A stretch of 64,000 bases of DNA from Salipiger thiooxidans. GTDB lineage: Bacteria; Pseudomonadota; Alphaproteobacteria; Rhodobacterales; Rhodobacteraceae. The stretch is from the NCBI RefSeq assembly GCF_900102075.1, contig NZ_FNAV01000012.1:124001-188000 (forward strand). Reading direction: 5' to 3'. A program made the position numbers and the translations under genes. The stretch's first letter is position 1; each line of letters opens with the position of its first letter. A model generated the notes under the pieces. That model did no database searches. It had not been told where the DNA came from and saw nothing but the letters and a program-made list of their open reading frames with translations. Positions 35,763 to 42,960 of this stretch are shown here, one piece after another.

Positions 35763-36638
35763 TCAGTCGGGGATCAGCGCCGCCGCAGCGGTCCGCCGCA
35801 CCGAGGCGGTGAGCCCCGAAAGCGCCCCTGCCACCAGCCGGTTCACCTGCCAGTAAAGCGCCACGTCGCGCGGCGCGGTGGGCATCAGCGGCACCAGCAG
35901 ACCCTTGGCAATCGCCTTCACCACCAGCGGCTTGGGGTTCAGCCCCCAGCCGAGCCCCAGCCGCGCAGCCTCGACGAAGCCCTGCGACGAGGGCAGGCGG
36001 TGGACCGGCGGCAACAGGTTCTCGCCGGTGACCTCGCGCAGCCAGTCGTGCTGCATCCGGTCCTTGGCGTTGAACTGCAGCATCGGCGCGCGGGTGAGGG
36101 CGGCGGCGGTGACGCCCTCGGCGAAAAAGCGGCGATGGAAGGACGGCGCACAGGTCGCGACGTAGCGCAGCCGTCCCAGCGGATGGACGTCACAGCCCTG
36201 TACGGCGCGGCCATGGGCGGTGATCGCAGCCGAGACCTCGCCCCGCCGCAGCCAGTCGGCGGAGTGGGTCTCGTCGTCGAGCGCGATGTCGAAGAGCAGG
36301 TCCTGCCCGGCCAGCGCCGGCAGGAACCACGTCGAAAGGCTGTCGGCATTCACCGCCAGCCGCAGCCGTGCCGGGGCGGCGGGCAGCAGCAGATCCCGCG
36401 CCAACGCCGCATCCAGCAGCGCGATGTCCGAGGCGTGCCGCGCCAGCCGCGCACCGGCGGGGGTGGCGGTGCAGGGGGCGCCGCGCAGCACCAGCGCGGT
36501 GCCGACGCGGTCTTCGAGCGCCTTGATCCGCTGCGAGATCGCCGAGGGCGTGACATGCAGCGCACCGGCGGCGGCGTCGAAGCTGCCGAGACGCAGCACC
36601 GCGTCGAGCGCGGCCAGCTGGGCGGGGTCGTGTGACAT
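35763..36638 (-). CDS. argP: LysR-family regulator ArgP
   Basis: 291 residues. N-terminal winged helix: DPAQLAALDAVLRLGSFDAAAGALHVTPSAISQRIKALEDRVGTALVLRG. The order of motifs, including PMLQFNAKDRMQHDWL and LGLGWGLNPKPLVVKAIAKGLLVPL, matches ArgP/IciA. In enterobacteria this protein activates the arginine exporter gene argO in response to arginine and lysine. Here it is divergently transcribed from an argO homologue across a 99-nt gap with an inverted repeat, the expected arrangement. Confidence 0.92.
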   Translation of the reverse strand: MSHDPAQLAALDAVLRLGSFDAAAGALHVTPSAISQRIKALEDRVGTALVLRGAPCTATPAGARLARHASDIALLDAALARDLLLPAAPARLRLAVNADSLSTWFLPALAGQDLLFDIALDDETHSADWLRRGEVSAAITAHGRAVQGCDVHPLGRLRYVATCAPSFHRRFFAEGVTAAALTRAPMLQFNAKDRMQHDWLREVTGENLLPPVHRLPSSQGFVEAARLGLGWGLNPKPLVVKAIAKGLLVPLMPTAPRDVALYWQVNRLVAGALSGLTASVRRTAAAALIPD

Positions 36639-36658
36639 TAGCAGAACTTATCCAGATA

Positions 36659-36683
36659 CAGATCGTTTAACTAGCCTGATCTG
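36659..36683. promoter_or_regulatory. Inverted repeat in the argP-argO intergenic region, candidate ArgP site
   Basis: CAGATC (36659-36664) and GATCTG (36678-36683) flank a 13-nt AT-rich core, centred between the two divergent starts. Location and spacing suit a LysR-type operator, but the sequence alone does not prove it. Confidence 0.4.
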
Positions 36684-36737
36684 AAGCCGGCTGCTACCTC
36701 CGCCGGCACCACGAGTGCAAGGGCAGGAGAGAGACAC

Positions 36738-37334
36738 ATGCAGGCGGCACTGGCGGGCTTTTCACTGGGGATGTCGCTGATCGTGGCGATCGGCGCGCAG
36801 AACGCCTTCGTGCTGCGGCAGGGCATCGTGCGGGCGCATGTCTTCCCGGTGGCGGCGATCTGCGCCGCCTCGGACGCGGTGCTGATCGCGGCGGGGGTCG
36901 CGGGCTTCGGCGCGCTCACCGGCGCGCTGCCGTGGCTCGAGACCGCGATGCGCTGGGTCGGCGCCGCCTTCCTGCTCTGGTACGGCCTGCGCAGCTGGCG
37001 CGCGGCATGGCTGGGCGAGGGCGCGCTTCGGGCCGGGGCCGCCGCCGGCAGCCTGCGCGCCGCGGTGCTGACCTGCCTCGCGCTGACATGGCTCAACCCG
37101 CATGTCTACCTCGACACGGTGATGCTGCTGGGTGCGGTCTCGGCCCAGTACGAGGACCGCACCGGCTTTGCGCTGGGCGCGATGGCGGCCTCGGTGCTGT
37201 TCTTCTTCACGCTGGCCTATGCGGCGAGGCTGCTGGCGCCGGTTTTCGCGCGCCCGGCGGCGTGGCGGGTGCTCGACCTCGGCATCGGGGCGGTGATGCT
37301 GGCACTGGCGGCGCGGCTGGCCTCGGGGCAGTGA
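36738..37334 (+). CDS. argO: LysE/ArgO family amino-acid exporter
   Basis: 198 residues, ATG 36738 with GGCAGGAGAGAG upstream. About six membrane helices. The family opening MQAALAGFSLGMSLIVAIGAQNAFVLRQGI is nearly invariant in LysE/ArgO, and LTCLALTWLNPHVYLDTVMLLGAVSAQY carries the conserved N-P-H. It exports arginine or lysine from the cytoplasm. The divergent argP gene is the likely activator. Confidence 0.93.
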   Translation: MQAALAGFSLGMSLIVAIGAQNAFVLRQGIVRAHVFPVAAICAASDAVLIAAGVAGFGALTGALPWLETAMRWVGAAFLLWYGLRSWRAAWLGEGALRAGAAAGSLRAAVLTCLALTWLNPHVYLDTVMLLGAVSAQYEDRTGFALGAMAASVLFFFTLAYAARLLAPVFARPAAWRVLDLGIGAVMLALAARLASGQ

Positions 37335-37351
37335 TCCGGGGAGAGACCTCC

Positions 37352-37499
37352 GCCAGAACGCGCGTGCAGCAGGGTTGCCGCAGGCCGCCCGCCAAATCCC
37401 GTGCCGCGCGGCTCACGCAAGCCCCGCGCCAAAACGCGCGTGCCTGACGGTTCCCGCTGACCGCCCGCCACATCCCCGTGCCGCGCGGTTCCCGCTTGC
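37352..37499. repeat. Imperfect 76-bp tandem repeat (two copies)
   Basis: GCCAGAACGCGCGTGC at 37352 recurs as GCCAAAACGCGCGTGC at 37428. The segment CCGCCCGCCAAATCCC... at 37385 recurs at 37461 (CCGCCCGCCACATCCCC...), both 76 nt apart. Each copy includes a CCGTGCCGCGCGG-type self-complementary stretch. The repeat fills nearly the whole argO/DMT-gene gap (37335-37531). Confidence 0.8.
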
Positions 37500-37531
37500 A
37501 CCCCTTCGTTGGCAGGCTAATGGTCCTCGCC

Positions 37532-38431
37532 ATGACACGCGACGCTCAATCCCCTGTCAGGGGTGTTCTCTGGATGGTCGTGACGGGGCTTTGCTTCGTT
37601 GCGGTGACCGCGCTCGTGAAGATGCTGGGCGGTCGCGTTCCGGCGGCGGAATCCGCCTTCCTGCGCTACCTGCTGGGCCTCGTTCTGCTGTTGCCGGCGT
37701 GGCGCGATCTGCGCGGGCTGCAGATGACGCCGCGGCTCTGGGGCCTGACGGCGGTGCGCGGAGCGGCGCAGACCGTGGGCGTGATCTGCTGGTTCTTCGC
37801 GATGACCCGCATCCCGCTGGCCGAGGTCACGGCGATGAACTACCTGGCGCCGGTCTACATCACCATCCTCGCGGTCTTCGTCCTTGGCGAGCGCCTCGCC
37901 ATCCGCCGCATGATGGCCATCGCCGCGGCCTTTGCCGGCGCGCTGCTGATCCTGCGCCCGGGCTTCCGCGAGCTCGACCCCGGCCATTTCGCCATGCTGG
38001 CGACGGCGGCGCTGTTCTCGGTCTCCTACCTCGTGGCCAAGATCGTCTCGGCCGAGCTGCCGGCGGCGGTGGTCGTGGCGCTCCTGTCGGTGTCGGTGAC
38101 GCTGGGGCTCTTGCCCTTCGCGCTGGCGGTCTGGGTTACACCCTCGCTGACGGATTTCGGCATCCTCGTGGGCGTTGCCTGCTTCGCGACCGGCGGGCAT
38201 TACGCCATGACGCTGGCCTTCGCGGCGGCGCCGGTGACCGTCACCCAGCCGGTGACCTTCCTGCAGCTGATCTGGGCGGTGCTCCTCGGCGCGGTGTTCT
38301 TCGGCGAACCGGCGGACGTCTGGGTGATGGCAGGCGGCGCCGTGATCATGGGCTCGGTGCTTTTCATCACCTGGCGCGAGGCGGTGCTGAAGCGCCGCAT
38401 CGCCACCGCCGCGCCGCCGCCGCAGGGGTGA
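37532..38431 (+). CDS. DMT-superfamily transporter, EamA domains
   Basis: 299 residues from ATG 37532; ATG 37520 is in frame too. Ten hydrophobic helices in two EamA repeats: first repeat GVLWMVVTGLCFVAVTALVKMLG, ending NYLAPVYITILAVFVLGERLAIRRMMAIAAAFAGALLILRP; second repeat FAMLATAALFSVSYLVAKIVSAELP, ending PVTFLQLIWAVLLGAVFFGEPADVWVMAGGAVIMGS. The paired P-V-x-x-x-L-A-V-x-x-x-G-E motif marks drug/metabolite exporters. Substrate unknown. It follows argO on the same strand but the 76-bp repeats in between argue against one operon. Confidence 0.88.
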   Translation: MTRDAQSPVRGVLWMVVTGLCFVAVTALVKMLGGRVPAAESAFLRYLLGLVLLLPAWRDLRGLQMTPRLWGLTAVRGAAQTVGVICWFFAMTRIPLAEVTAMNYLAPVYITILAVFVLGERLAIRRMMAIAAAFAGALLILRPGFRELDPGHFAMLATAALFSVSYLVAKIVSAELPAAVVVALLSVSVTLGLLPFALAVWVTPSLTDFGILVGVACFATGGHYAMTLAFAAAPVTVTQPVTFLQLIWAVLLGAVFFGEPADVWVMAGGAVIMGSVLFITWREAVLKRRIATAAPPPQG

Positions 38432-38542
38432 AGTGGGGAAACGCAGTGTTTCCCGTCCCACAAAAATCCCCGTCCTGAGCGCAGTTTCGCCCCAATTGGC
38501 CCGCAGCCTTCCCGGCATGCGAGGAGACGATTGGAGCGTGAC

Positions 38543-38740
38543 ATGTATCCCGAGACCAAGCCCGCCGAAGACCTGACCGAGATCCGCAGCTTCCTGCTGA
38601 GCGAGCGTGACAAGTCGCTTTCCGAAACCGAATGGCGGTTCCGGATGCGCGGCTACGGCTACAACCTCCGCCGCACCGAGCGCGGCATGGAGATCGCCCG
38701 CCTGCCGCAGAACGCGGTGTTGGGCACGCTCGAGATCTGA
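38543..38740 (+). CDS. Small conserved hypothetical protein
   Basis: 65 residues from ATG 38543 (GGAG 6 nt upstream); a TTG at 38531 is in frame. The sequence MYPETKPAEDLTEIRSFLLSERDKSL, then a charged SETEWRFRMRGYGYNLRRTERGMEIARLPQNAVLGTLEI, is highly charged with no membrane segment or cysteine. The pattern looks like a short DNA- or protein-binding helix-strand fold, but I do not recognise a family. It stands alone. Good ribosome site and codon usage support it as real. Confidence 0.65.
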   Translation: MYPETKPAEDLTEIRSFLLSERDKSLSETEWRFRMRGYGYNLRRTERGMEIARLPQNAVLGTLEI

Positions 38741-39079
38741 GCAGGGCACGCGGGCTGCGCCGGTGACCGGGCGCGGGTGACGGAGCGGGGGCTGCTCTTG
38801 GGCTGTGCCACCCTTCGGAGCCCGCGCCCTGGTCGCCGCCGGCGTGTCGCCGTGACGTCCGCGCCAGGGTACCCAATGGCGTGTCGCCAGTAAGCCAGCG
38901 GGCGCGTGGTCCAGAGGCGGCGCCCGGCTCCTGCCAGCGCGTCGCCCAACGGCAGGGCCACCGTGGCGCGATTGCCCGCACGCAAGATTACGGTGCGGGC
39001 TGTCGCAATCCTTGTAGCCTTGTCCGCAATCCGACGTATCATCCGGCAACATGCGCTTGTCTTCACTCGGATTCTCGGA
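38741..39079. other. 339-nt GC-rich gap with one inverted repeat
   Basis: No convincing gene. GCCCGCAC (38974-38981) and GTGCGGGC (38993-39000) make a perfect 8-bp stem, with ATTGC and GCAAT as an outer pair (38971 and 39005). GGCGTGTCGCC occurs twice, near 38842 and 38878. An AT-richer segment before 39060 probably holds the promoter of the next gene. Confidence 0.5.
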
Positions 39080-39925
39080 ATGGACGTTGTGGACCCCGTC
39101 TCTCTCTACAACCAGATCGCCATGCCTGCGCTGTCGCTGCCGGAGGTCGCCCTGCTGCTGTTCCTGTCGCTGCCCGCGGCGGCGGTGATCGGCTTCCGCA
39201 CCGGCGCCCACCGGCGCCGGAGGTTGCTGGCGGCAGACAACAAGATCGAGCACGTGGTGGGCGAGACCACGCTCGGTGCCATCCTCGCGCTCCTGGGTCT
39301 GCTGCTGGCGTTCAGCTTCGGCAATGCCCTGAACCTCGCGCAGGCCCGGAAGGCGGCGGTGGTGGGCGAGGCCGCGGCCATCGGCACCGCCTTCCTGCGC
39401 GCCGATTACGTCGCCGAGCCCGCCCGGACCGAGCTGCAGAAGGCGCTGCTCGACTATGGCCGCAGCCGCATTCTGCCGATGGACGGCAGCCTTGCCACCA
39501 CCGAGCAGGCCCGCGCCTTCCTCAAGGAGACGCTGACAGCGCAGGAGAAGCTCTGGCCGCTGACGCTGGAGGCCACCGCCGACCCGATGCCCGCGCCGCT
39601 GAAGGGATTCGTCGCGGGGGCGATGAACGACGCGCTCGACGCCCATCTCTACCGGGTCGAGCACCTGTCGAATCCGGTCTCGGACGTGGTGCTGAGCATG
39701 TTGCTGGCGGCGGCGCTGATGTCGCTGTTCCTGCTCGGCAACCGCAACGGCAGCAACGGCCGCGACCTTACGTGGCGAACCTTCGTGCTGTCGGGCTTCC
39801 TCTTCGTGGTGATGCTGACCATCGTCGACACCCAGCGCTCGGCCGAGGGGCTGGTGCGCACCGACGAGACCGCGCTGCTGGTCACGGTGCACGACATGGA
39901 ACTGGCGCTCGCGGGGCGGAACTGA
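39080..39925 (+). CDS. DUF4239-like (bestrophin-like) integral membrane protein
   Basis: 281 residues from ATG 39080; the open frame extends upstream without a good start. Topology is two N-terminal helices (PEVALLLFLSLPAAAVIGF and TLGAILALLGLLLAFSFGNAL), a long soluble middle (about 100-230) and two C-terminal helices (SDVVLSMLLAAALMSLFLLG and TFVLSGFLFVVMLTIVD). The GLLLAFSFGNALNLAQARKAAVVGEAAAIGTAFLRADYV block is the DUF4239 signature. Function is unknown; a channel-like role is only suggested by weak similarity of the family to bestrophins. Confidence 0.78.
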   Translation: MDVVDPVSLYNQIAMPALSLPEVALLLFLSLPAAAVIGFRTGAHRRRRLLAADNKIEHVVGETTLGAILALLGLLLAFSFGNALNLAQARKAAVVGEAAAIGTAFLRADYVAEPARTELQKALLDYGRSRILPMDGSLATTEQARAFLKETLTAQEKLWPLTLEATADPMPAPLKGFVAGAMNDALDAHLYRVEHLSNPVSDVVLSMLLAAALMSLFLLGNRNGSNGRDLTWRTFVLSGFLFVVMLTIVDTQRSAEGLVRTDETALLVTVHDMELALAGRN

Positions 39926-39998
39926 ACGTGCGCCGGGACGGGTTGCGCGTGGCCCTGCGATAGGCTGTTAACCTTTCTTAACGGATCCCCTAGACCGC

Positions 39999-40022
39999 GC
40001 CGGAGTTATCGAGGACTCCGGC
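39999..40022 (+). other. Hairpin over the ribosome binding site of the nuclease gene
   Basis: GCCGGAGT (39999-40006) and ACTCCGGC (40015-40022) pair perfectly, and the GAGGA ribosome site (40011-40015) lies in the loop and 3' arm. The ATG is at 40026, so this could lower translation initiation. Confidence 0.5.
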
Positions 40023-40025
40023 ACC

Positions 40026-40694
40026 ATGATCCGTATTGCCCTGTTTTTCCTGGCCCTCACCGCGGCCCAGCCGCTGCTGGCCGGCCCGTCGGGGTCGGTG
40101 CACGTGGTCGATGGCGACACTTTCGACGTCGGCGGCACGCGGGTGCGGCTGCATGGCATCGACGCCCCCGAGGCCGAGCAGATGTGCGGCGGCGACGGCG
40201 TGCCGATGTGGGCCTGCGGGGCCTGGGTCTCGGACGAGGTCCGGGTCCGCTACGAGGGCCGCGTCGCCCGCTGCGAACAGCGCGACACCGACCGCTACGG
40301 CCGGGTGGTGGCGACCTGCGTGATCGATGGCGAGGACGTGGGCCGGGCGTTGGTGCGCGACGGGCTGGCCTTCGCCTACCGGCGCTACGGCATGGACTAC
40401 GACCTCGACGAGAAGGGCGCGGCGGTGCAGGAGCGCGGGCTGCACGGCGCGGGCGTGCAGTCGCCGGCGGCGTTCCGGGCGGCGGCACGTGCCGGCGCCG
40501 CGCAGGCCAATGCCGCCAGTGCTCCGGCGGGCTGCGTGATCAAGGGCAACGTTTCGCGCGATGGCAAACGCATCTACCACGTGCCCGGGCAGCAGTATTA
40601 CGACGACACCCGCATCAGCCTCTCGAAGGGCGAGCGCTGGTTCTGCTCCGGGGCGGAAGCAGAAGCCGCGGGCTGGCGCAAGGCGCGCCGGTAG
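40026..40694 (+). CDS. Exported thermonuclease-like (SNase) protein
   Basis: 222 residues. Signal peptide MIRIALFFLALTAAQPLLAG, cut near residue 19. The staphylococcal-nuclease fold reads SVHVVDGDTFDVGGTRVRLHGIDAPEAEQMC with catalytic Arg and Glu in RLHGIDAPE, then RCEQRDTDRYGRVVATCVIDG with the second arginine. The usual C-terminal AKxxxxGLW motif appears as AAVQERGLHGAG. A 60-residue extension with two cysteines (GCVIKGNVSRDGKRIYHVPGQQYYDDT, FCSGAEAEAAGWRKA) follows, as in many alphaproteobacterial relatives. Periplasmic or secreted nuclease. A hairpin covers its ribosome site. Confidence 0.9.
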   Translation: MIRIALFFLALTAAQPLLAGPSGSVHVVDGDTFDVGGTRVRLHGIDAPEAEQMCGGDGVPMWACGAWVSDEVRVRYEGRVARCEQRDTDRYGRVVATCVIDGEDVGRALVRDGLAFAYRRYGMDYDLDEKGAAVQERGLHGAGVQSPAAFRAAARAGAAQANAASAPAGCVIKGNVSRDGKRIYHVPGQQYYDDTRISLSKGERWFCSGAEAEAAGWRKARR

Positions 40695-40791
40695 GGACCT
40701 GATGCGGGGCTGGACGGGGCCCTTGCCTGGCGGGGGGCCGGGACGTGCCGGGTGATTTGCCGGGGTGGCCCGCGCGGGAAGCGCCCGGGGT

Positions 40792-41331
40792 TCAGTCGAG
40801 CAGCGGCTCGATTTCCGAGACGATGGCCTCGGACATCGGCCGCGTGGTCGCGCCCCAGTCGGCGACGAATGTGCCGTCGGGTCCGATCAGTGCCTTGTTG
40901 AAGTTCCACGAGGGCTCGAACCCCTGCTCGGCGAGCCAGAGATAGAGCGGATGCGCCGCGTCGCCGCGCACCCGGGTGATCGTGGTCATCGGGATGTCGA
41001 GCCCGAAGGTCAGCTCGCAGAACTCCTTGACCTCGGCCTTGCTGCCGAGCTCCTGGCGGAAGTCGTTCGAGGGCACGGCGAGCACCACGAGCCCGCGCTC
41101 GCGGTAGCGGTCGTAGAGCTCCTGCAGCCCGTCGTACTGCGGGGTGAAACCGCAGCGCGAGGCGGTGTTGACCACCAGCACCGGGCGGCCCCGCCACTGG
41201 TCCAGCGACAGCGTGCCGCCGTCGATGTTGTCGAAGGTGAAGGGCTGGGCGGCGGCCAGCGGCGCCGCCGCGATGCGCGAGGCGATCAGGGGGAGGAGAA
41301 GCGTGGCGAGGGCGAACTGTCTGCGATGCAT
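40792..41331 (-). CDS. Exported glutathione peroxidase-like protein (cysteine type)
   Basis: 179 residues from ATG 41331. The open frame is longer, but this start gives a signal peptide (MHRRQFALATLLLPLIASRIAAA, with an R-R pair). The peroxidatic cysteine is Cys60 in VNTASRCGFTPQYDGLQELYDRY. The codon there is an ordinary Cys codon, so it is not a selenoprotein. LAVPSNDFRQE and PSWNFNKALIGPDGTF supply the conserved Asn/Gln and Trp-Asn-Phe. It reduces hydroperoxides, probably with thioredoxin-type donors, in the periplasm. Confidence 0.92.
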   Translation of the reverse strand: MHRRQFALATLLLPLIASRIAAAPLAAAQPFTFDNIDGGTLSLDQWRGRPVLVVNTASRCGFTPQYDGLQELYDRYRERGLVVLAVPSNDFRQELGSKAEVKEFCELTFGLDIPMTTITRVRGDAAHPLYLWLAEQGFEPSWNFNKALIGPDGTFVADWGATTRPMSEAIVSEIEPLLD

Positions 41332-41497
41332 GGCGGCGGGTCCTTTCCAGCCAAGATAGCACGGATGGCGCCGGGTCAATGGGCGGGATCGGTGGTGCGG
41401 CGTGGGTGGCATGGGCGCGGCGCTGCGTGCGGGCGGGCGCATCGGTACTGGTCAGCGCGGGCGCGGGGGCGTAATCTGGTCCGTCAGGAGGTGCGCC

Positions 41498-41767
41498 ATG
41501 GCCGGAGGCTGGAGCCGCGACGGAGCGGTGAACGAACAGATCGAGGCGTCGATCTCGGACGAGCTCGAACGCATGCGGGCGCGCAAGGCGCCGGTGGGCG
41601 AGAGCCTCATGGAATGCGCCGAGTGCGGCGAGGAGATCCCCGAGAAGCGGCGGCTCGCCATTCCCGGGGTGAAGCTCTGCATCGACTGCCAGCAGGAGCA
41701 CGACGGCACCTACCGCGCGCGCTCGGGCATCAACCGGCGCGGCTCGAAGGATTCCCAGCTCAAGTGA
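41498..41767 (+). CDS. DksA/TraR-type C4 zinc-finger protein
   Basis: 89 residues from ATG 41498 with CAGGAG 7 nt upstream. A short helical region (NEQIEASISDELERMRA) precedes the zinc finger MECAECGEEIPEKRRLAIPGVKLCIDCQQE, with four cysteines as CxxC-x17-CxxC, exactly the TraR/DksA finger. It is about half the length of DksA and lacks the coiled-coil tip Asp-x-x-Asp-Ala motif, so it resembles TraR/YbiI-like small proteins that may bind the RNA polymerase secondary channel. Function inferred from the family only. Confidence 0.9.
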   Translation: MAGGWSRDGAVNEQIEASISDELERMRARKAPVGESLMECAECGEEIPEKRRLAIPGVKLCIDCQQEHDGTYRARSGINRRGSKDSQLK

Positions 41768-42085
41768 CGCCCCGGATGGCGTGACGTGATCGCGTGCCCC
41801 GATCTGGCGGTGCGGGCGCGAGGCGCGCCCGCGCAGGTCGTCTCGTCCCCGGCCTGTGGCCGTGTCCTCGGGTTGGCTCCCGTGGCGGGTGTTGGTGTGA
41901 TACGGGTTGGTTTGGCAGGGTGTGGTTGGGGATGGCGCGAGTTGCCGAGAGGCGGCTGAGGGGCAGGTCTGCCCTCAGCGCGCCTTTCCGATGGTCGGGG
42001 GCGATTCCCCGCCGCCTCAAGGACGCACTGTGCGCGCCGCGCGGGGCGCGCGGTGGCCTGCGGCCATCCTTGACCCGCCGCGGAA
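41768..42085. other. 318-nt gap with an inverted-repeat element and a hairpin
   Basis: No gene seen. CTGAGGGGCAG and CTGCCCTCAG make a hairpin near 41957-41979. A 21-nt inverted repeat spans 42003-42087 (listed separately). The rest is GC-rich with a G/T-biased stretch near 41880-41930. Confidence 0.5.
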
Positions 42086-42087
42086 TC
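42003..42087. repeat. 85-bp element with 21-nt imperfect terminal inverted repeats
   Basis: The left arm 42003-42023 starts GATTCC and ends TCAAGGA. The right arm 42067-42087 starts TCCTTGA and ends GGAATC. About 17 of 21 positions are complementary. The interior is very GC-rich (GCGCGCCGCGCGGGGCGCGC). The right arm reaches the stop codon of the next gene. It could be a REP/MITE-like element or a strong stem-loop. Confidence 0.6.
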
Positions 42088-42397
42088 ACCGGTTTTCGGA
42101 GGGCGGGTGCGGCTCGTCGGTTTCTTCCTCGGGAAGGGGTCGCGAGCCCGCGCCGATGCCGGCGCGGCGCAGGCCGGCGCGGTAGAGTGGCACGAGGTCC
42201 AGCATCGCCACCGCGAAGCCCAGCGGGATCATCCAGAATCCGAGGATCGGCAGGAAGCCGAGGATGCCGCCGCAGATCAGCAGCAGCCCCAGGACCAGCC
42301 GCAGGCCCGGCGGAACCCGCCGCCGGACATGCACGAGCATGCGGCGCAGTCTGGTTCTGAACGAGCGACCCTTGGAGGACGCCCCTGGGAGTTTCAT
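42086..42397 (-). CDS. Small inner-membrane protein, conserved hypothetical
   Basis: 103 residues, ATG 42397. A basic N-terminus (KGRSFRTRLRRMLVHVRRRVPPG) precedes one long or two short hydrophobic helices (LRLVLGLLLICGGILGFLPILGFWMIPLGFAVAMLDLVPLYRAG). A charged, glutamate-rich tail follows. The L-G-F-x-P-I-L-G-F-W-M-x-P-L-G pattern is common in uncharacterised alphaproteobacterial proteins. Positive residues before the helix place the N-terminus in the cytoplasm. Function unknown. Confidence 0.75.
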   Translation of the reverse strand: MKLPGASSKGRSFRTRLRRMLVHVRRRVPPGLRLVLGLLLICGGILGFLPILGFWMIPLGFAVAMLDLVPLYRAGLRRAGIGAGSRPLPEEETDEPHPPSENR

Positions 42398-42519
42398 CTC
42401 TCGTCTGCCTCGGTTTCGTCCACGCGAACGTGCGACGGGAAGCTCATGTCGGGTCGGCCGGTCTGTCTGTCAAGGAATCGGGGCAGGCGCCGCCACGGAT
42501 TGGACTCCAAAAAAGACCT

Positions 42520-42960
42520 CTAAGACAGCCGGGCATCACCAGAGAGATAACGGTAATCGCTCTGATGCACCCAGAATGCGAATTGTTCGCCTTTCTCGGC
42601 AAGATACCCTTCGACCCGGTCGATGCTCGTCTGGGGCGTTTCGCCAAAATATCCTGCAGTGCTCAGGGCATAAGCGCGCAAAGCCGCATCGAACCCCGGC
42701 GCGCCGAGCTTCAGCTTCGAATAGTCGAGCTCGGTCAGACCGAGCTCGAGGCTTGCTCGCGCCGCTGAACTGGCTGTTTGGCTGCTACTGTCAAGGGATG
42801 CAGGGTTTTCCAGGACCGATGCGATCCAGCCAGTCGATACGAAGTGCTGTCTCGGGCCTTCGCGCCAATGCACGACGGAAAAGTTGTATTTCGCGATCCC
42901 GGGCCATTTCGGAGCGGCCAGGATTGTCCTGACCGCGCCGACGAGATCCTCTTCCGTCAC
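42520..42960 (-). CDS. Hypothetical protein translationally coupled to pepF
   Basis: 146 residues from GTG 42960, which overlaps the pepF stop in a GTGA and has GGAGG 10 nt upstream inside pepF. A soluble, cysteine-free, aromatic-rich sequence: VTEEDLVGAVRTILAAPKWPGIAKYNF, SVVHWREGPRQHFVSTGWIASVLENP, LGLTELDYSKLKLGAPGFDAALRAYALSTAGYFGETP, and an end EGYLAEKGEQFAFWVHQSDYRYLSGDARLS. I do not recognise the family. Base composition looks lower in GC than the neighbours, so recent acquisition is possible. The overlap indicates expression with the peptidase. Confidence 0.7.
   Translation of the reverse strand: MTEEDLVGAVRTILAAPKWPGIAKYNFSVVHWREGPRQHFVSTGWIASVLENPASLDSSSQTASSAARASLELGLTELDYSKLKLGAPGFDAALRAYALSTAGYFGETPQTSIDRVEGYLAEKGEQFAFWVHQSDYRYLSGDARLS

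Noticed and set aside
40792-41331. Selenocysteine in the glutathione peroxidase
   Set aside because: The peroxidatic position has an ordinary Cys codon and there is no in-frame stop.
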